From positions 192,866 to 256,865 of the forward strand of contig NVWA01000002.1 of NCBI GenBank assembly GCA_002746535.1: a stretch of DNA of 64,000 nt, in the 5' to 3' direction. The DNA comes from Planctomycetota bacterium. Lineage in GTDB: Bacteria; Planctomycetota; GCA-2746535. A program made the translations under genes and the position numbers. A model generated the notes under the pieces. That model was not told where the DNA came from and searched no databases. It saw only the letters and a list, made by a program, of their open reading frames with translations. Below, piece after piece: positions 35,453 to 45,100 of the stretch (its first letter is position 1; each line of letters starts with the position of its first letter).

Positions 35453-36571
35453 TTGAGCGACTCATTGTCCACCAAGAAAAAAAAATCTATTCTCAGTTTT
35501 CTAATTCAGTATACCATCATATTGTTCCTGATTTTTTTACTTGTCGAATACTATCTTTTTAAAATTATTCCTTATATTGAAAACTACATTCCATCAATCC
35601 CCCAAAATTCAACCGTAATCATCAATAAGACTATTTACAAAAGTAATCCCATTAAACGTTGGAATGTTGTTTATTTAGAAAATAAAAATAACAGTAATCA
35701 GCATATCATTCGAAGAGTCGTAGGCCTATCCGGCGAAACGATTCTACTACAATTTGGCGAAGTCTATATTGATAAAAATCTAATTCAAAAGCCCTCTTCG
35801 TTGCAAAAAGGTTTATGGACATCTTCATTCGATTTACGCAAAATCGCACTCGAAAAGCCTAATACCGCTAAAGGATACTTTACTCGGTTTGGAGAAAAGG
35901 CTTGGTCCCTTTCTGTAGAAGGAATATTAAAGAGTGTTGCCAGCGAAGTTGGAACAATCGAATTTAGCAATCAAATCTTTTCTAAAAAAATTAAAACCGA
36001 TATATGCATTTCATTTAATATTATTTTTGAAAAAGACCTAGGTCGTATATTCCTATTAGCTAAATATTTAGGGAAAAATATTATTTTAAATCTGCCTTCG
36101 ACAAGCATTGGCAAATCACCTCATATTCAAGAAGAAATGAAAATATTAAAAACATTTACGAACATTCAATTTAAACCTGGCATCACCTACAAAGTAGAAT
36201 TATGGCTTTATGATCAGCAAGCTTGTGTTTTTATAAACGATAAATTAGTTTTCTCAAAAAACTGGAAAATTGAAAAAGACCTATATCATAAAAAGCTTTC
36301 TACAAACGTTTACCTAAGTTCCCAAAAATCAAAGGTCAGCATTTCCAATTTCAAAATAAAAAGAGATATATCTTTTGAAAATGAAGGACGATTTGGTTGT
36401 GATCCTGATATACCCTATAAAATTAAACCCGATCATTATTTCTTAACTACTGATAATGTAGATTCTGCTTTTAGTGATAGTCGCAGTAGCGGTAGCGTCG
36501 ATGGGAAAAAATACATTAAGGGAAAGGTGATCATGACTCTTTCTCCCAATTTTATGGAATGGATTTATTAG
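35453..36571 (+). CDS. Signal peptidase I-like protein, probable pseudoenzyme with beta-rich insert
   Basis: 372 residues with TTG start at 35453 (an internal TTG at 35465 is possible). Membrane anchor at about 15-36, then YIPSIPQNSTVIIN, RWNVVYLEN, HIIRRVVGLSGE aligning with SipS/LepB blocks B-D. Where SipS has catalytic Ser in DSMYPTL and Lys in YVKR, this protein has Asn and Arg, so the dyad is lost. The final block HYFLTTDN..DSRSSG..IKGKVI is like box E. About 190 residues in between (WSLSVEG to ISNFKIKRD) look like a LamG-type beta-sandwich. It precedes lptB by 12 bases. An inactive chaperone/adaptor role is possible. Confidence 0.7.
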   Translation: MSDSLSTKKKKSILSFLIQYTIILFLIFLLVEYYLFKIIPYIENYIPSIPQNSTVIINKTIYKSNPIKRWNVVYLENKNNSNQHIIRRVVGLSGETILLQFGEVYIDKNLIQKPSSLQKGLWTSSFDLRKIALEKPNTAKGYFTRFGEKAWSLSVEGILKSVASEVGTIEFSNQIFSKKIKTDICISFNIIFEKDLGRIFLLAKYLGKNIILNLPSTSIGKSPHIQEEMKILKTFTNIQFKPGITYKVELWLYDQQACVFINDKLVFSKNWKIEKDLYHKKLSTNVYLSSQKSKVSISNFKIKRDISFENEGRFGCDPDIPYKIKPDHYFLTTDNVDSAFSDSRSSGSVDGKKYIKGKVIMTLSPNFMEWIY

Positions 36572-36583
36572 GATAAAAGCTAT

Positions 36584-37399
36584 ATGGCTGAACAGGAAGA
36601 TACCGTTAATCAGGAAAATATAGAATTAAAAGGTGTTAGTGAAGAAAGTACCTTTTCGCCTGAGCCCTCACCAAAAGAATCTTTACTATATGCTGAAAAT
36701 ATCCATAAAGCGTTTAAAAAAAAGAAAGCCGTTCAAGGAATTTCATTAGCTATTAAAAAAGGGGAAATTATTGGTTTACTTGGGCCAAATGGTGCTGGCA
36801 AATCTACTTTCTTCAAGTCATTGATTGGTGTCCTGCGTCCTGATAAAGGGAAAATAATGTTTAAAGGGGAAGACATTACCTCCTATAAAATGTATGAACG
36901 TGCTTCCATTGGCATCGCCTACTTACCACAAGAAAAATCTATCTTTCGAGGACTTACAGTTAAAGAAAATATTTTAGCCATATTGGATTTCGTAGAACCT
37001 GACTTCCATGCAAAAATGAATCGTTTGGACGAGCTCCTAGAAGAATTAAACCTTACGTCTCTTGCAGATAATTTGAGTGAAAGTTTATCGGGAGGTGAAA
37101 CCAGAAGGTTAGAATTTACACGGTCAATGGTAAGCAACCCAGAGGTTTTTCTTTTAGATGAACCATTTGCTGCGATCGACCCTATTGCTGTCGATGAGAT
37201 CAAAGAGATAATTGTTAAGCTATCTAAAAAGGAAATTAGCACGATCATAACCGATCACAATGTACGTGAAACATTAAGCATTACCGACCGAAGTTACATT
37301 ATTAACGAGGGTAAATTACTACGACATGGCAAACCGGATGAACTAATTAATGATCCCCTTGTAAAACAAATCTATCTTGGAAAGTCTTTTAATCTCTAA
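36584..37399 (+). CDS. lptB: LPS export ABC transporter ATPase LptB
   Basis: Cytoplasmic ATPase driving LptBFG lipopolysaccharide extraction. 271 residues: Walker A GPNGAGKSTF, Q-loop YLPQEKSIFRGLTV, signature LSGGETRRLEF, Walker B FLLDEPFAAIDP, H-loop TDHNVRET, and the C-terminal ...IYLGKSFNL typical of LptB. The pattern YLPQE.SIFR.LTV.ENI is diagnostic of LptB. It has an acidic N-terminal extension of about 30 residues compared with the usual about 240. Nearby genes are a signal-peptidase-like protein and a TonB/TolA-like protein; lptA, lptC, lptF and lptG are elsewhere. Confidence 0.93.
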   Translation: MAEQEDTVNQENIELKGVSEESTFSPEPSPKESLLYAENIHKAFKKKKAVQGISLAIKKGEIIGLLGPNGAGKSTFFKSLIGVLRPDKGKIMFKGEDITSYKMYERASIGIAYLPQEKSIFRGLTVKENILAILDFVEPDFHAKMNRLDELLEELNLTSLADNLSESLSGGETRRLEFTRSMVSNPEVFLLDEPFAAIDPIAVDEIKEIIVKLSKKEISTIITDHNVRETLSITDRSYIINEGKLLRHGKPDELINDPLVKQIYLGKSFNL

Positions 37400-37400
37400 T

Positions 37401-38246
37401 ATGAAAAAAAACTTTTATGAAAACGGTAGAATGAAATACTACCAAAGGCAGCAAATAATAGAGTTTGATTTTTCAACACTGTCGGCCATTGCAATCACAA
37501 TAATTTTCATGTTTTTTTGTATTGTTCTGTTATTAATGTTAAATGCTATCGGCTATTTACCAGAAGTACTTCTAAATCAATTCTCACAAAAAAAGGAGAA
37601 TACTTCAATTGCTGAAGAAGGTGATACTCAGCCCATTGAATTATCATTTATAGAAACTCCCATAAAACAAACTATTCAAAAAGTAATTGTAGAAAATAAA
37701 AAGCTGGAAGAACCCAATAAACCTGTAATTACACTAAACAAAAAGACTTCTAACAAAAAAATAATTGTGGTAAATCAACATAAAGAACCTGCGCCTCCAA
37801 AACCAATACAAAAATTACCGGCACCGCCAAAAAAGATTAAAGAAATAGTTAAAAAAGAAGAAATAAAAGAAAAGGCTACAACTTCAATATCATCAACAAC
37901 TAATTCAAAAGAAATTTTTCAAGTTAGTGTGACTAAGAATAAAAATGAATCCTTCAATAATAGTAAAATCAGACTGTACTTGATGGCTCAAATTCAAGAA
38001 AAAATAACCCTCTACAAAGAATACGTACCTAAAAAATGGAAATATATAGGAGGTTCATACATCATGGATATTACACTTGAAAAAAATAAAAAACCACAAA
38101 GAAAAACAGTCTCGAACACCGTTAACTTTTACTTTAATCAAATTGTTGAAAGAACATTCAAATCAATTCAATATCCATCACTCAAAAAATATAAACTAGA
38201 AAAATATGATGAGGCTTTTATCATCACATACAGACCGTTAAAATGA
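37401..38246 (+). CDS. TonB/TolA-like envelope-spanning protein
   Basis: About 281 residues from ATG at 37401, one base past lptB. One N-terminal membrane helix (AIAITIIFMFFCIVLLLML), then an extended Lys/Glu/Pro-rich stretch (EPAPPKPIQKLPAPPKK) typical of TonB/TolA, and a C-terminal globular part with KIRLYLMAQIQEKITLYKEYVP and YPSLKKYKLEKYDEAFIITY. The C-terminus is like TonB/TolA C-domains in layout but without a clear YP motif or named match. No ExbB/ExbD genes nearby. Function unknown; likely anchored in the inner membrane with a periplasmic tail. Confidence 0.6.
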   Translation: MKKNFYENGRMKYYQRQQIIEFDFSTLSAIAITIIFMFFCIVLLLMLNAIGYLPEVLLNQFSQKKENTSIAEEGDTQPIELSFIETPIKQTIQKVIVENKKLEEPNKPVITLNKKTSNKKIIVVNQHKEPAPPKPIQKLPAPPKKIKEIVKKEEIKEKATTSISSTTNSKEIFQVSVTKNKNESFNNSKIRLYLMAQIQEKITLYKEYVPKKWKYIGGSYIMDITLEKNKKPQRKTVSNTVNFYFNQIVERTFKSIQYPSLKKYKLEKYDEAFIITYRPLK

Positions 38247-38270
38247 TTTTTCAATAATCGATGTAGGTCT

Positions 38271-39044
38271 TTATACTTCAAGATAAAAAATACCATTGTC
38301 CTTGCTATCACTTATCGGCTCATTGGCATTTTTTATAAAATGAACCGCTGCATCGCTCTCTTTGTAATTTGCCGTAAAATGAACATGGCCAGAGAAAATA
38401 AAATTTACAGAAGATAAAACCTTTTCAATAAACTGATCGCTTAAATTTTGTTGACTATAAACCAGACAGTCTTTATGGTTTTCTTTTAATAATTTTATTG
38501 TTTCCTCAAAAGGGAATGGAACATGAGTAATGATTATATTAAAACTAGAATTAACGATATTTTCTATTAACCATAGTTGATCTTCTTCGCTGATATAACC
38601 CAATGCGCTATCAAGAAAATAAAATGACGCTTGGCCCAATTCAACTTTTCTAGTCTGTACGCAAATACCTCTATCTGCCCAGCCAGCAAGAGCTTTCTTG
38701 CGACATATATTCACTGTGGCATCTGCATCTTTGTGGGTGACACCTTTATTATGTTCAGGTCGATGTGAAACGGGTAATTGCACATCGTGATTACCAATGG
38801 TCATATCCCAACTTGATTGCAACTTACTGAACACTTCTAATGCAAAATCAATATTCTCTAATGAAAACCAATCTATAAGATCTCCTAAAAGAATAACGTG
38901 ATCTGGTTGATTTTCATTTAAAGAATTTATTTGTTTACGAACATATTCATGTTGGTTTATATAGTGATGTCTGGATTGATATGAAACGTCATCAGCGTAT
39001 TCTTTATCCGCTAAATGCAAATCTCCAACGATTGCTATTTTCAT
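38271..39044 (-). CDS. Calcineurin-like metallophosphoesterase
   Basis: 257 residues, complete metal motifs: VGDLHLAD, LLGDLIDWF, IGNHDVQL, IITHVPFP, FSGHVHFT. This is the third phosphoesterase of this superfamily in the window and not closely similar to the others outside motifs. Preceded on the same strand by a 57-codon frame (39056-39229) that may be a remnant. Substrate unknown. Confidence 0.82.
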   Translation of the reverse strand: MKIAIVGDLHLADKEYADDVSYQSRHHYINQHEYVRKQINSLNENQPDHVILLGDLIDWFSLENIDFALEVFSKLQSSWDMTIGNHDVQLPVSHRPEHNKGVTHKDADATVNICRKKALAGWADRGICVQTRKVELGQASFYFLDSALGYISEEDQLWLIENIVNSSFNIIITHVPFPFEETIKLLKENHKDCLVYSQQNLSDQFIEKVLSSVNFIFSGHVHFTANYKESDAAVHFIKNANEPISDSKDNGIFYLEV

Positions 39045-39055
39045 TTTTTTCCTTT

Positions 39056-39229
39056 TTAAACTGGCACAATAAACTTATCTTGGCTAGCTGATATGTATTC
39101 TACTAATTCTTTTCTTAATTCATCTCGAACTGAATGGTTTGCAGAAACTATATTTTTTAATTCGCCCGATTTGGTTTCTTTTTCATAGCAACTCCAACTA
39201 TCAATGTAAAGAATTAATAGTTTATCCAC
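39056..39229 (-). pseudogene. Possible remnant of a sulfatase C-terminus
   Basis: A 57-codon GTG-initiated frame directly after an in-frame TAA. Its sequence contains ELKNIVSANHSVRDELRKEL and VEYISASQDK, which looks like the last helix region of arylsulfatase/alkaline-phosphatase-superfamily enzymes (typically 'E..NL......V..EL...L'). The upstream catalytic domain is missing. It could also be a real small protein; the stop lies 11 bases before the phosphoesterase start. Confidence 0.3.
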
Positions 39230-39438
39230 TTATACAATAGCTACAAATGCTTTATGAACACATAACAATGTTATAAAAAACATTTAAACTCATTCAACAA
39301 ATCGAGTATTAAGTTATGTCTACCTACAAACAAAACAAATCGCTGTGGCTAATCTTTATAGTCAACGTTCAATAACTTTTGTCATAAAACTATTCATTTT
39401 CAATGGATTCAAATTACTTTCAATTAAAGTATATGTGA
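39230..39438. other. Intergenic gap, no gene seen
   Basis: Together with the preceding remnant this makes a 394-base stretch without a confident gene. It holds a 13-bp palindrome ATAACA-a-TGTTAT at 39262-39274 and is otherwise AT-rich. I see no RNA gene or repeat. Confidence 0.4.
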
Positions 39439-40734
39439 CTACAAAATCCCTTTAAAGAAAAAAACTAACACATGTCGCCAGACTTTTTTGAAAGGGTTTT
39501 TAATTCGATATTTTTTTCTTATTCTTTCTCCATTTTTATAGGACAGAATTGATCGGTTTTTTAAGTACTCTATATTAACAATTAACATTGAGAGAAATAT
39601 TTTACTTTTAATTAAAATACCATTTTCGGTATTATGATTGGCACCCAGATAATCTAGATTTTGGCTGCCAATATAAATCATCTCTTGATCAATTATAAAA
39701 TATTTACTGTGAATCATTTTCGTGTTTAATTTATTCTCATAGACCGTTATCCCACACTTCTTCAAATATCTACGAAGTGAACCATAAGCAACACCCAACA
39801 TTTTATATTCTAGAGCCAATGTTTCCGGAGAATTTGTATAGATTATAATTTCAACGTTTCGTTTGCTCAATTCAAAAAATACTTTTCTTAGGCGTTTGGG
39901 TGGCAAAAAATATGGATTAACAATAATTATTTGTTTTTTTGCACTTTTAAATAATTCCATGATTTTTTTGAAAGATCCTCGTTTCTTTTTTTTTCTAACG
40001 GGGTCGTGAATATATTCTATAGTAGCAGATGTTATTCCTTCCTCTAAATCAATAGGGCTCCAGTTTAACAATAACTTTTTTTGAACATCCTCTTTAACAT
40101 TATCGGAGATAATACGCTTCACTTCATTTGATTTCCAAATTTCAAAGAAATGATTTCTAATAGAAGTAGCAATTGCCCCTTTAACCAAAACATCATACTC
40201 ATCTTGATAGAGGTCAAAGCTTACGTCCCAAAAACTTGAGCTGCCTAAAATTATTTTCCCATCAACCCATAATATTTTATCATGCATTCTCTTTTTAATT
40301 TTAAATACATTTCTCCATTTTGGATGAAAAACCTTCACTTCAATACCATCTTTAGTTAATTTCCGCATATCCTTTACCGTAAATGGGACATCTGAATAAG
40401 CCCCAACGCCATCTACTATCAATTTTATTTTAACACCTAATTTTGCTTTTCTTTTTAAATGTTCGATTACAGCTAATCCACTTTTATCCTTTATTAGTAT
40501 AAACTGTGCTATAAGAATTTCTTTTTTTGCACTTTCTATCAAAGAATGAACGGTGTCTCTCAAGTGAATATTTCGAATAATTCGAATCTCAGATTTTTCT
40601 GAAGAAAAGCCAGTGCTAAAACAAATAAAAATTATTAGAAGAGGTAGAGCTCTTAGACTCAATTTAAATCTATGACGAGAAAAATCTAAATTATGATAAA
40701 TAGCAGAATAACGGCTCTTAAAACCGTTCTCCAT
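39439..40734 (-). CDS. Phospholipase D-superfamily protein (cardiolipin synthase-like)
   Basis: About 431 residues from ATG at 40734 (the frame opens at 40746). An N-terminal hydrophobic segment (residues about 25-45, LPLLIIFICFSTGFSSE) suggests a signal or anchor. Two HKD motifs of the PLD fold are present: MHDKILWVDGKIILGSSS and MIHSKYFIIDQEMIYIGSQN. The N-terminal half ESAKKEILIAQFILIKDKS also matches cardiolipin synthase/YmdC. Likely makes or remodels phospholipids such as cardiolipin at the membrane. Overlaps the yjbQ-like stop by 17 bases. Confidence 0.78.
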   Translation of the reverse strand: MENGFKSRYSAIYHNLDFSRHRFKLSLRALPLLIIFICFSTGFSSEKSEIRIIRNIHLRDTVHSLIESAKKEILIAQFILIKDKSGLAVIEHLKRKAKLGVKIKLIVDGVGAYSDVPFTVKDMRKLTKDGIEVKVFHPKWRNVFKIKKRMHDKILWVDGKIILGSSSFWDVSFDLYQDEYDVLVKGAIATSIRNHFFEIWKSNEVKRIISDNVKEDVQKKLLLNWSPIDLEEGITSATIEYIHDPVRKKKKRGSFKKIMELFKSAKKQIIIVNPYFLPPKRLRKVFFELSKRNVEIIIYTNSPETLALEYKMLGVAYGSLRRYLKKCGITVYENKLNTKMIHSKYFIIDQEMIYIGSQNLDYLGANHNTENGILIKSKIFLSMLIVNIEYLKNRSILSYKNGERIRKKYRIKNPFKKVWRHVLVFFFKGIL

Positions 40735-41143
40735 GAATGGTTGCAATAGCAGATCTAGATGATGCTACATTACGATGTTCACATAAATATATACCTTGCC
40801 AGACGCCCATAGCTAACCTACCATTTTGAATAGGTATTGTGAGGTTATTACCAATCAAGCTGGACTTTAAATGCGCTGGCATATCGTCAGCACCCTCAAA
40901 GGTATGTACAAAGTAGGATTTATCTTCAGAAACAATATCATTAAAGTAAGATTCGAAATCTTGTCTGACGGTTGGATCTGCATTTTCATTTATTGATAAA
41001 CTTGCTGATGTATGTTGAATAAATAAATGCAACAATCCTGTTTTTACATCTTCTAATTCAGCAACTTGGTCTATAACATCTTTGGTAATTAAATGGAAGC
41101 CTCTTTTTTTAGGCTTGAAGTGGAGCGAATATTGCAACCACAT
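40718..41143 (-). CDS. yjbQ: YjbQ/UPF0047-family protein
   Basis: 141 residues. Signature blocks of the family: HLFIQHTSASLSINENADPTVR, the acidic ...DMPAHLKSSL, and NGRLAMGVWQGIYLCEHR..., which include the conserved His and Asp/Glu of a metal- or ligand-binding pocket. Conserved bacterial fold with proposed thiamin-phosphate-related activity in some members; physiological role is not settled. It follows the thioesterase gene by 3 bases. Confidence 0.9.
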   Translation of the reverse strand: MWLQYSLHFKPKKRGFHLITKDVIDQVAELEDVKTGLLHLFIQHTSASLSINENADPTVRQDFESYFNDIVSEDKSYFVHTFEGADDMPAHLKSSLIGNNLTIPIQNGRLAMGVWQGIYLCEHRNVASSRSAIATIHGERF

Positions 41144-41146
41144 TAT

Positions 41147-41647
41147 TTATGCGTTTGTCATTCTTGCTAAAAACGTGCCTTCTAAAATGGCACAAACTTC
41201 ATGGTTACAAACCACGTTAACACATATTTTAATTTTGCTGTGTGAGGTTGTCTTTAATTTATCTTTAAATTTTGTCCAGCGTACTATTGGTTCTGTTTTG
41301 CAACTCGCAATAAAGTCACTCATAATAGGCTGAATATATTTTATGCTAGATTTTACAACTACAACGCTCGCAGAAATATTTCCTTTTTTCAATTCACCTA
41401 CAATTACACCCCATCCGGCAGCGGTCGCTAGTGCAGCAATACTTCCACCGAAAGCACTCATGACATGATTTTGATTTGGACCTAATGGAGCTTTCATAGA
41501 AAACTCACCATCTTCAGATTGAAAAACCTTTGCCTTCATGGATTTCAAAAGAGGAATTTTTGCCAACATAATATCCTCAATTTGCTTCAGAAAATCCTTA
41601 TGCTGGTCAACAGATACATTGATTGAAATGTTTTCAAATGACGTCAT
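41147..41647 (-). CDS. YiiD-C-like hotdog thioesterase
   Basis: 166 residues from ATG at 41647; the open frame reaches a TTG at 41701 with no ribosome site. The pattern IPLLKSMKAKV, APLGPNQNHVMSAFGGSIAALATAAGW and ASVVVVKSSIKYIQPI is that of the YiiD C-terminal/PaaI-like hotdog domain (NxHxxxAFGGSI active loop). Probably an acyl-CoA or acyl-ACP thioesterase; substrate unknown. Confidence 0.8.
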   Translation of the reverse strand: MTSFENISINVSVDQHKDFLKQIEDIMLAKIPLLKSMKAKVFQSEDGEFSMKAPLGPNQNHVMSAFGGSIAALATAAGWGVIVGELKKGNISASVVVVKSSIKYIQPIMSDFIASCKTEPIVRWTKFKDKLKTTSHSKIKICVNVVCNHEVCAILEGTFLARMTNA

Positions 41648-41740
41648 TTGGCTCTTATTGTAATATGAATTCGACTGCCGAATTCTATCAAAAAAGCGCA
41701 ACGATGATAGTCATCACGCCATAACATAAAATAATATTAC

Positions 41741-41764
41741 GTATTTGCCAAAATAGGCAAATAC
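41741..41764 (-). terminator. Terminator of the rpoBC-rpsL operon
   Basis: Perfect 9-bp stem GTATTTGCC/GGCAAATAC with a 6-base loop, 7 bases after the rpsL stop on the minus strand, followed by a T-rich tail. Fits rho-independent termination. Confidence 0.7.
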
Positions 41765-41770
41765 ATACCC

Positions 41771-42142
41771 TTATTTAGGTTTTTTAGCCCCATACTTTGA
41801 ACGACCTTGCTTACGGTCGGCAACACCTGAAGTGTCCAATGTTCCTCTTATAACGTGATATCGAATACCAGGCAAATCTCTAACTCTGCCGCCTCTTACA
41901 AGAACAATACTATGCTCTTGCAAATTATGCCCTTCTCCAGGTATGTAAACCCCTGTTTCACGACCATTTGATAATCTAACTCTAGCCACTTTACGTAAGG
42001 CAGAATTAGGCTTTTTAGGTGTTTGTACTTTTACTAAAATACACGTCCCCCGTTTTTGAGGATTTCCTTCTAATACTGGAGCTTTAGATTTCTTAATAAC
42101 CTTCTTTCGCCCTTTTCTGATAATTTGATTAATTGTTGGCAT
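41771..42142 (-). CDS. rpsL: Ribosomal protein S12
   Basis: 123 residues from ATG at 42142 ([12 protein letters not shown]), the family's exact start; an open frame to 42220 overlaps rpoC. Core segments [15 protein letters not shown] and [24 protein letters not shown] are intact; Lys43 is present, but residue 88, lysine in most bacteria, is Arg (codon 41879-41881). It follows rpoC by 16 bases and, unusually, is not followed by rpsG and fusA, but by a thioesterase on the same strand after a terminator. Confidence 0.97.
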   Translation of the reverse strand: MPTINQIIRKGRKKVIKKSKAPVLEGNPQKRGTCILVKVQTPKKPNSALRKVARVRLSNGRETGVYIPGEGHNLQEHSIVLVRGGRVRDLPGIRYHVIRGTLDTSGVADRKQGRSKYGAKKPK

Positions 42143-42158
42143 TTTCTTTACATCCTTA

Positions 42159-45100
42159 TTAATTATTTTGTTCTTCGTTTGACTCAATTGCAACATCTGT
42201 AGCAATTGTTCCTGTTGCATCTACAGCAACTGGTTCTATTTCCTGGTTAGGTTCTATTGCAACCTCTTCTTCTACATTATAACTGATAGAGCTTTTGATG
42301 AATTTTTTATATCCAGTACCAACTGGTATTCGATATCCAAGCACAACGTTCTCTTTCAGTCCGACTAAATTGTCTATACGGCCAGATAATGCTGCATCCG
42401 TTAACACTTTTGTTGTTTCAACAAATGAGGCTGCTGAGATGAAACTTTCTGATAATAATGACGCTCTAGTAATACCAATTAATAATTGAGTTGCTCTTGC
42501 TGGAGTACCACCATTTGCAATAATATCAGCATTTTTCGCTTTAAATTCTATCTTATCAACAACATCTGATAAAAAGTCTGCGTCTCCCAATTCATCAATT
42601 CTAACTTTTCTAAGCATTCTTTGCAAAATAATTTCAATATGCTTATCGTTGATACTTACACCTTGAGAACGGTAAACCTTCTGAACTTCTTCTAACAAAT
42701 AATTTTGTACTTTTTCTTCGCCTGAAATTCTTAAAATATCATGCGGAACCAAAGGACCATCAACTAATGGTTCCCCAGCTTTAACAATATCATCTCGACG
42801 AACTCGAATATGCCTGCCAAGTGGAATCAAGTGTTCAACTTCTTCACCACCATCTACTGGAGTGATTAATATTGTACTTTTGCCTCTTTTTCTATCCCCA
42901 AAAGTAATAATCCCATCAATTTCAGCGATTACAGCAGGTACTTTTGGCTTTCTTGCTTCAAATAATTCCGTAATTCTTGGCAAACCTCCCGTAATATCTT
43001 GGGTCTTTCCAACTTCACGAGCTGTCTTTGCAATTATTTGACCAGCACGAACTTCGGAGTTTTCATCCACTTCAATATATGCTTTTTCAGGAATAGTATG
43101 AGATTCTAAAACATTTCCATCTTTATCAACAACAACAATATGTGGGTGCAAATCACCTTTATGTTCAATTATTGTTCTATGAGCTCTCTTTGTTCCTGGA
43201 TCAACTTCCAACTTCATCGTTACATCTTGAATAATATCATCATAGCGTATTTGTCCGGTAGTTTCTGCAATAATTGGAATCGTATGTGGATCCCATTTAC
43301 ATAAAACATCACCTTCTTTTACAATTACGCCAATTTCATGAACAATCGTAGCACCAATAGGTACATCATACCTATCAATTTCTCGGCCTTTTTCATCTTG
43401 GAGAACAATCGCACCATTTCTAGAAAGTGAAATAATAGCCCCTTCATCATTTTTTACATATTTTAGATTTTGATAATTAACTGTCCCTGCAGAAAGGGCT
43501 TTTGAATCCACACTTTCTAAAGAGTGAGATGCAACACCACCAATGTGGAATGTTCTCATCGTTAACTGTGTACCAGGTTCGCCAATGGATTGAGCAGCGA
43601 CAACACCAACCGCTGAACCTCTTTCAATAACTCTACCGGTTGATAAGTCAAGCCCATAACATAATTCACATAGTCCTGTTCTTGATTCACATGTCAATGG
43701 TGAGCGCACTCTAATTTTGTCAAAGCCTTCTTCTTCAATAGCTATCGCTTGTTTTAGACTAATGATATCATTTTCTTTAATAATAATTTCACCTGTTAGT
43801 AAATCAGCTATGTTATCTCTAGCGACTCGACCATAAATAGCCTCTCTCAAAGAAACTTCTACTTTCTCTCCTACATATATCGAACTTTTAGTTACACCAT
43901 TGATAGTTTGGCAATCTTTTTCATTAACAATAAGATCTTGAACTACCTCTACAAGTTTTCTTGTTAAATAACCCGAATCGGCAGTTTTAAGAGCTGTATC
44001 TGCTAAACCTTTTCTAGCGCCGTGCGTAGATGAAAAATATTCATAACCACTCAAACCTTCAAAAAAGTTCGCTTTAATAGGAGTTTCAATAATTTCTCCA
44101 CTTGGTTTAGCCATCAAACCTCGCATACCCGCTAACTGACGAATTTGCATAATACTACCTCTAGCACCTGACTCAACCATGATGTGAACAGGGTTTACAT
44201 AGTTTTTTCCCCACCTTCTATCTTGTCTTAAACCTTCCACTAACTCTTTCTGAACTAGATCGGAGACATGTGTCCACTTATCTATTATTTGATTATATCT
44301 TTCACCTTTAGTGATTAATCCTGCATCATGTTGTTTTTCAATTTCTTTAACTTCCAATTCAGCCGTTTTAATAAACTCAACCTTTTTGTCTGGAACCAAT
44401 AAGTCTCTAGCTGAGAAAGACATTCCTGATAATTTGGACCATCTAAAACCTACGTTTTTAATTGAATCTAATAACACTACCGTTATATCTCTATCTAACA
44501 ATACATGGCAATCAGATATCACGTTTCCAAGATTTTTCTTATTCATATCATGGTTGTAGAAAGGCATTCCTTTTGGCAATGCATCATTGAACAGAACTCG
44601 TCCTCCAGTTGTTTTCAGAATTCCACCTGGTTTATATTCATAAGAATAATCACCAACGACTCGACTGGTATCCATTCTAACTTTTATTAATGCATGTGGA
44701 CTAATTTTATCTAACTCCATAGCCATAATAGCTTCTTCTTTACTAGAAAATATTTTACCATCACCTTTACGATCAGGAAAAATGCTAGTCAAAAAGAAAC
44801 AACCTAAAACGATATCTTGGGAAGGAGTAATAATTGGTAAACCATCTTTAGGCGAAAATATATTTCTTGTTGATAACATCAACAACTCAGCTTCCTGCCT
44901 AGCCTCTATTGACAACGGAATATGTACCGCCATTTGATCACCATCGAAGTCAGCATTAAACCCTTGACAAACTAATGGATGTATCATCAATGAATTACCA
45001 TCAACCAATTTAGGCCAAAAGGCCTGAATACCCATTCTGTGCAATGTTGGTGCACGATTTAACATCACAGGATGACCTTCAACAACTTCATCAAGAATAT

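Noticed and set aside
39262..39274. Palindrome ATAACA-a-TGTTAT as a terminator
   Set aside because: No room for a loop and no U-run in the needed direction.
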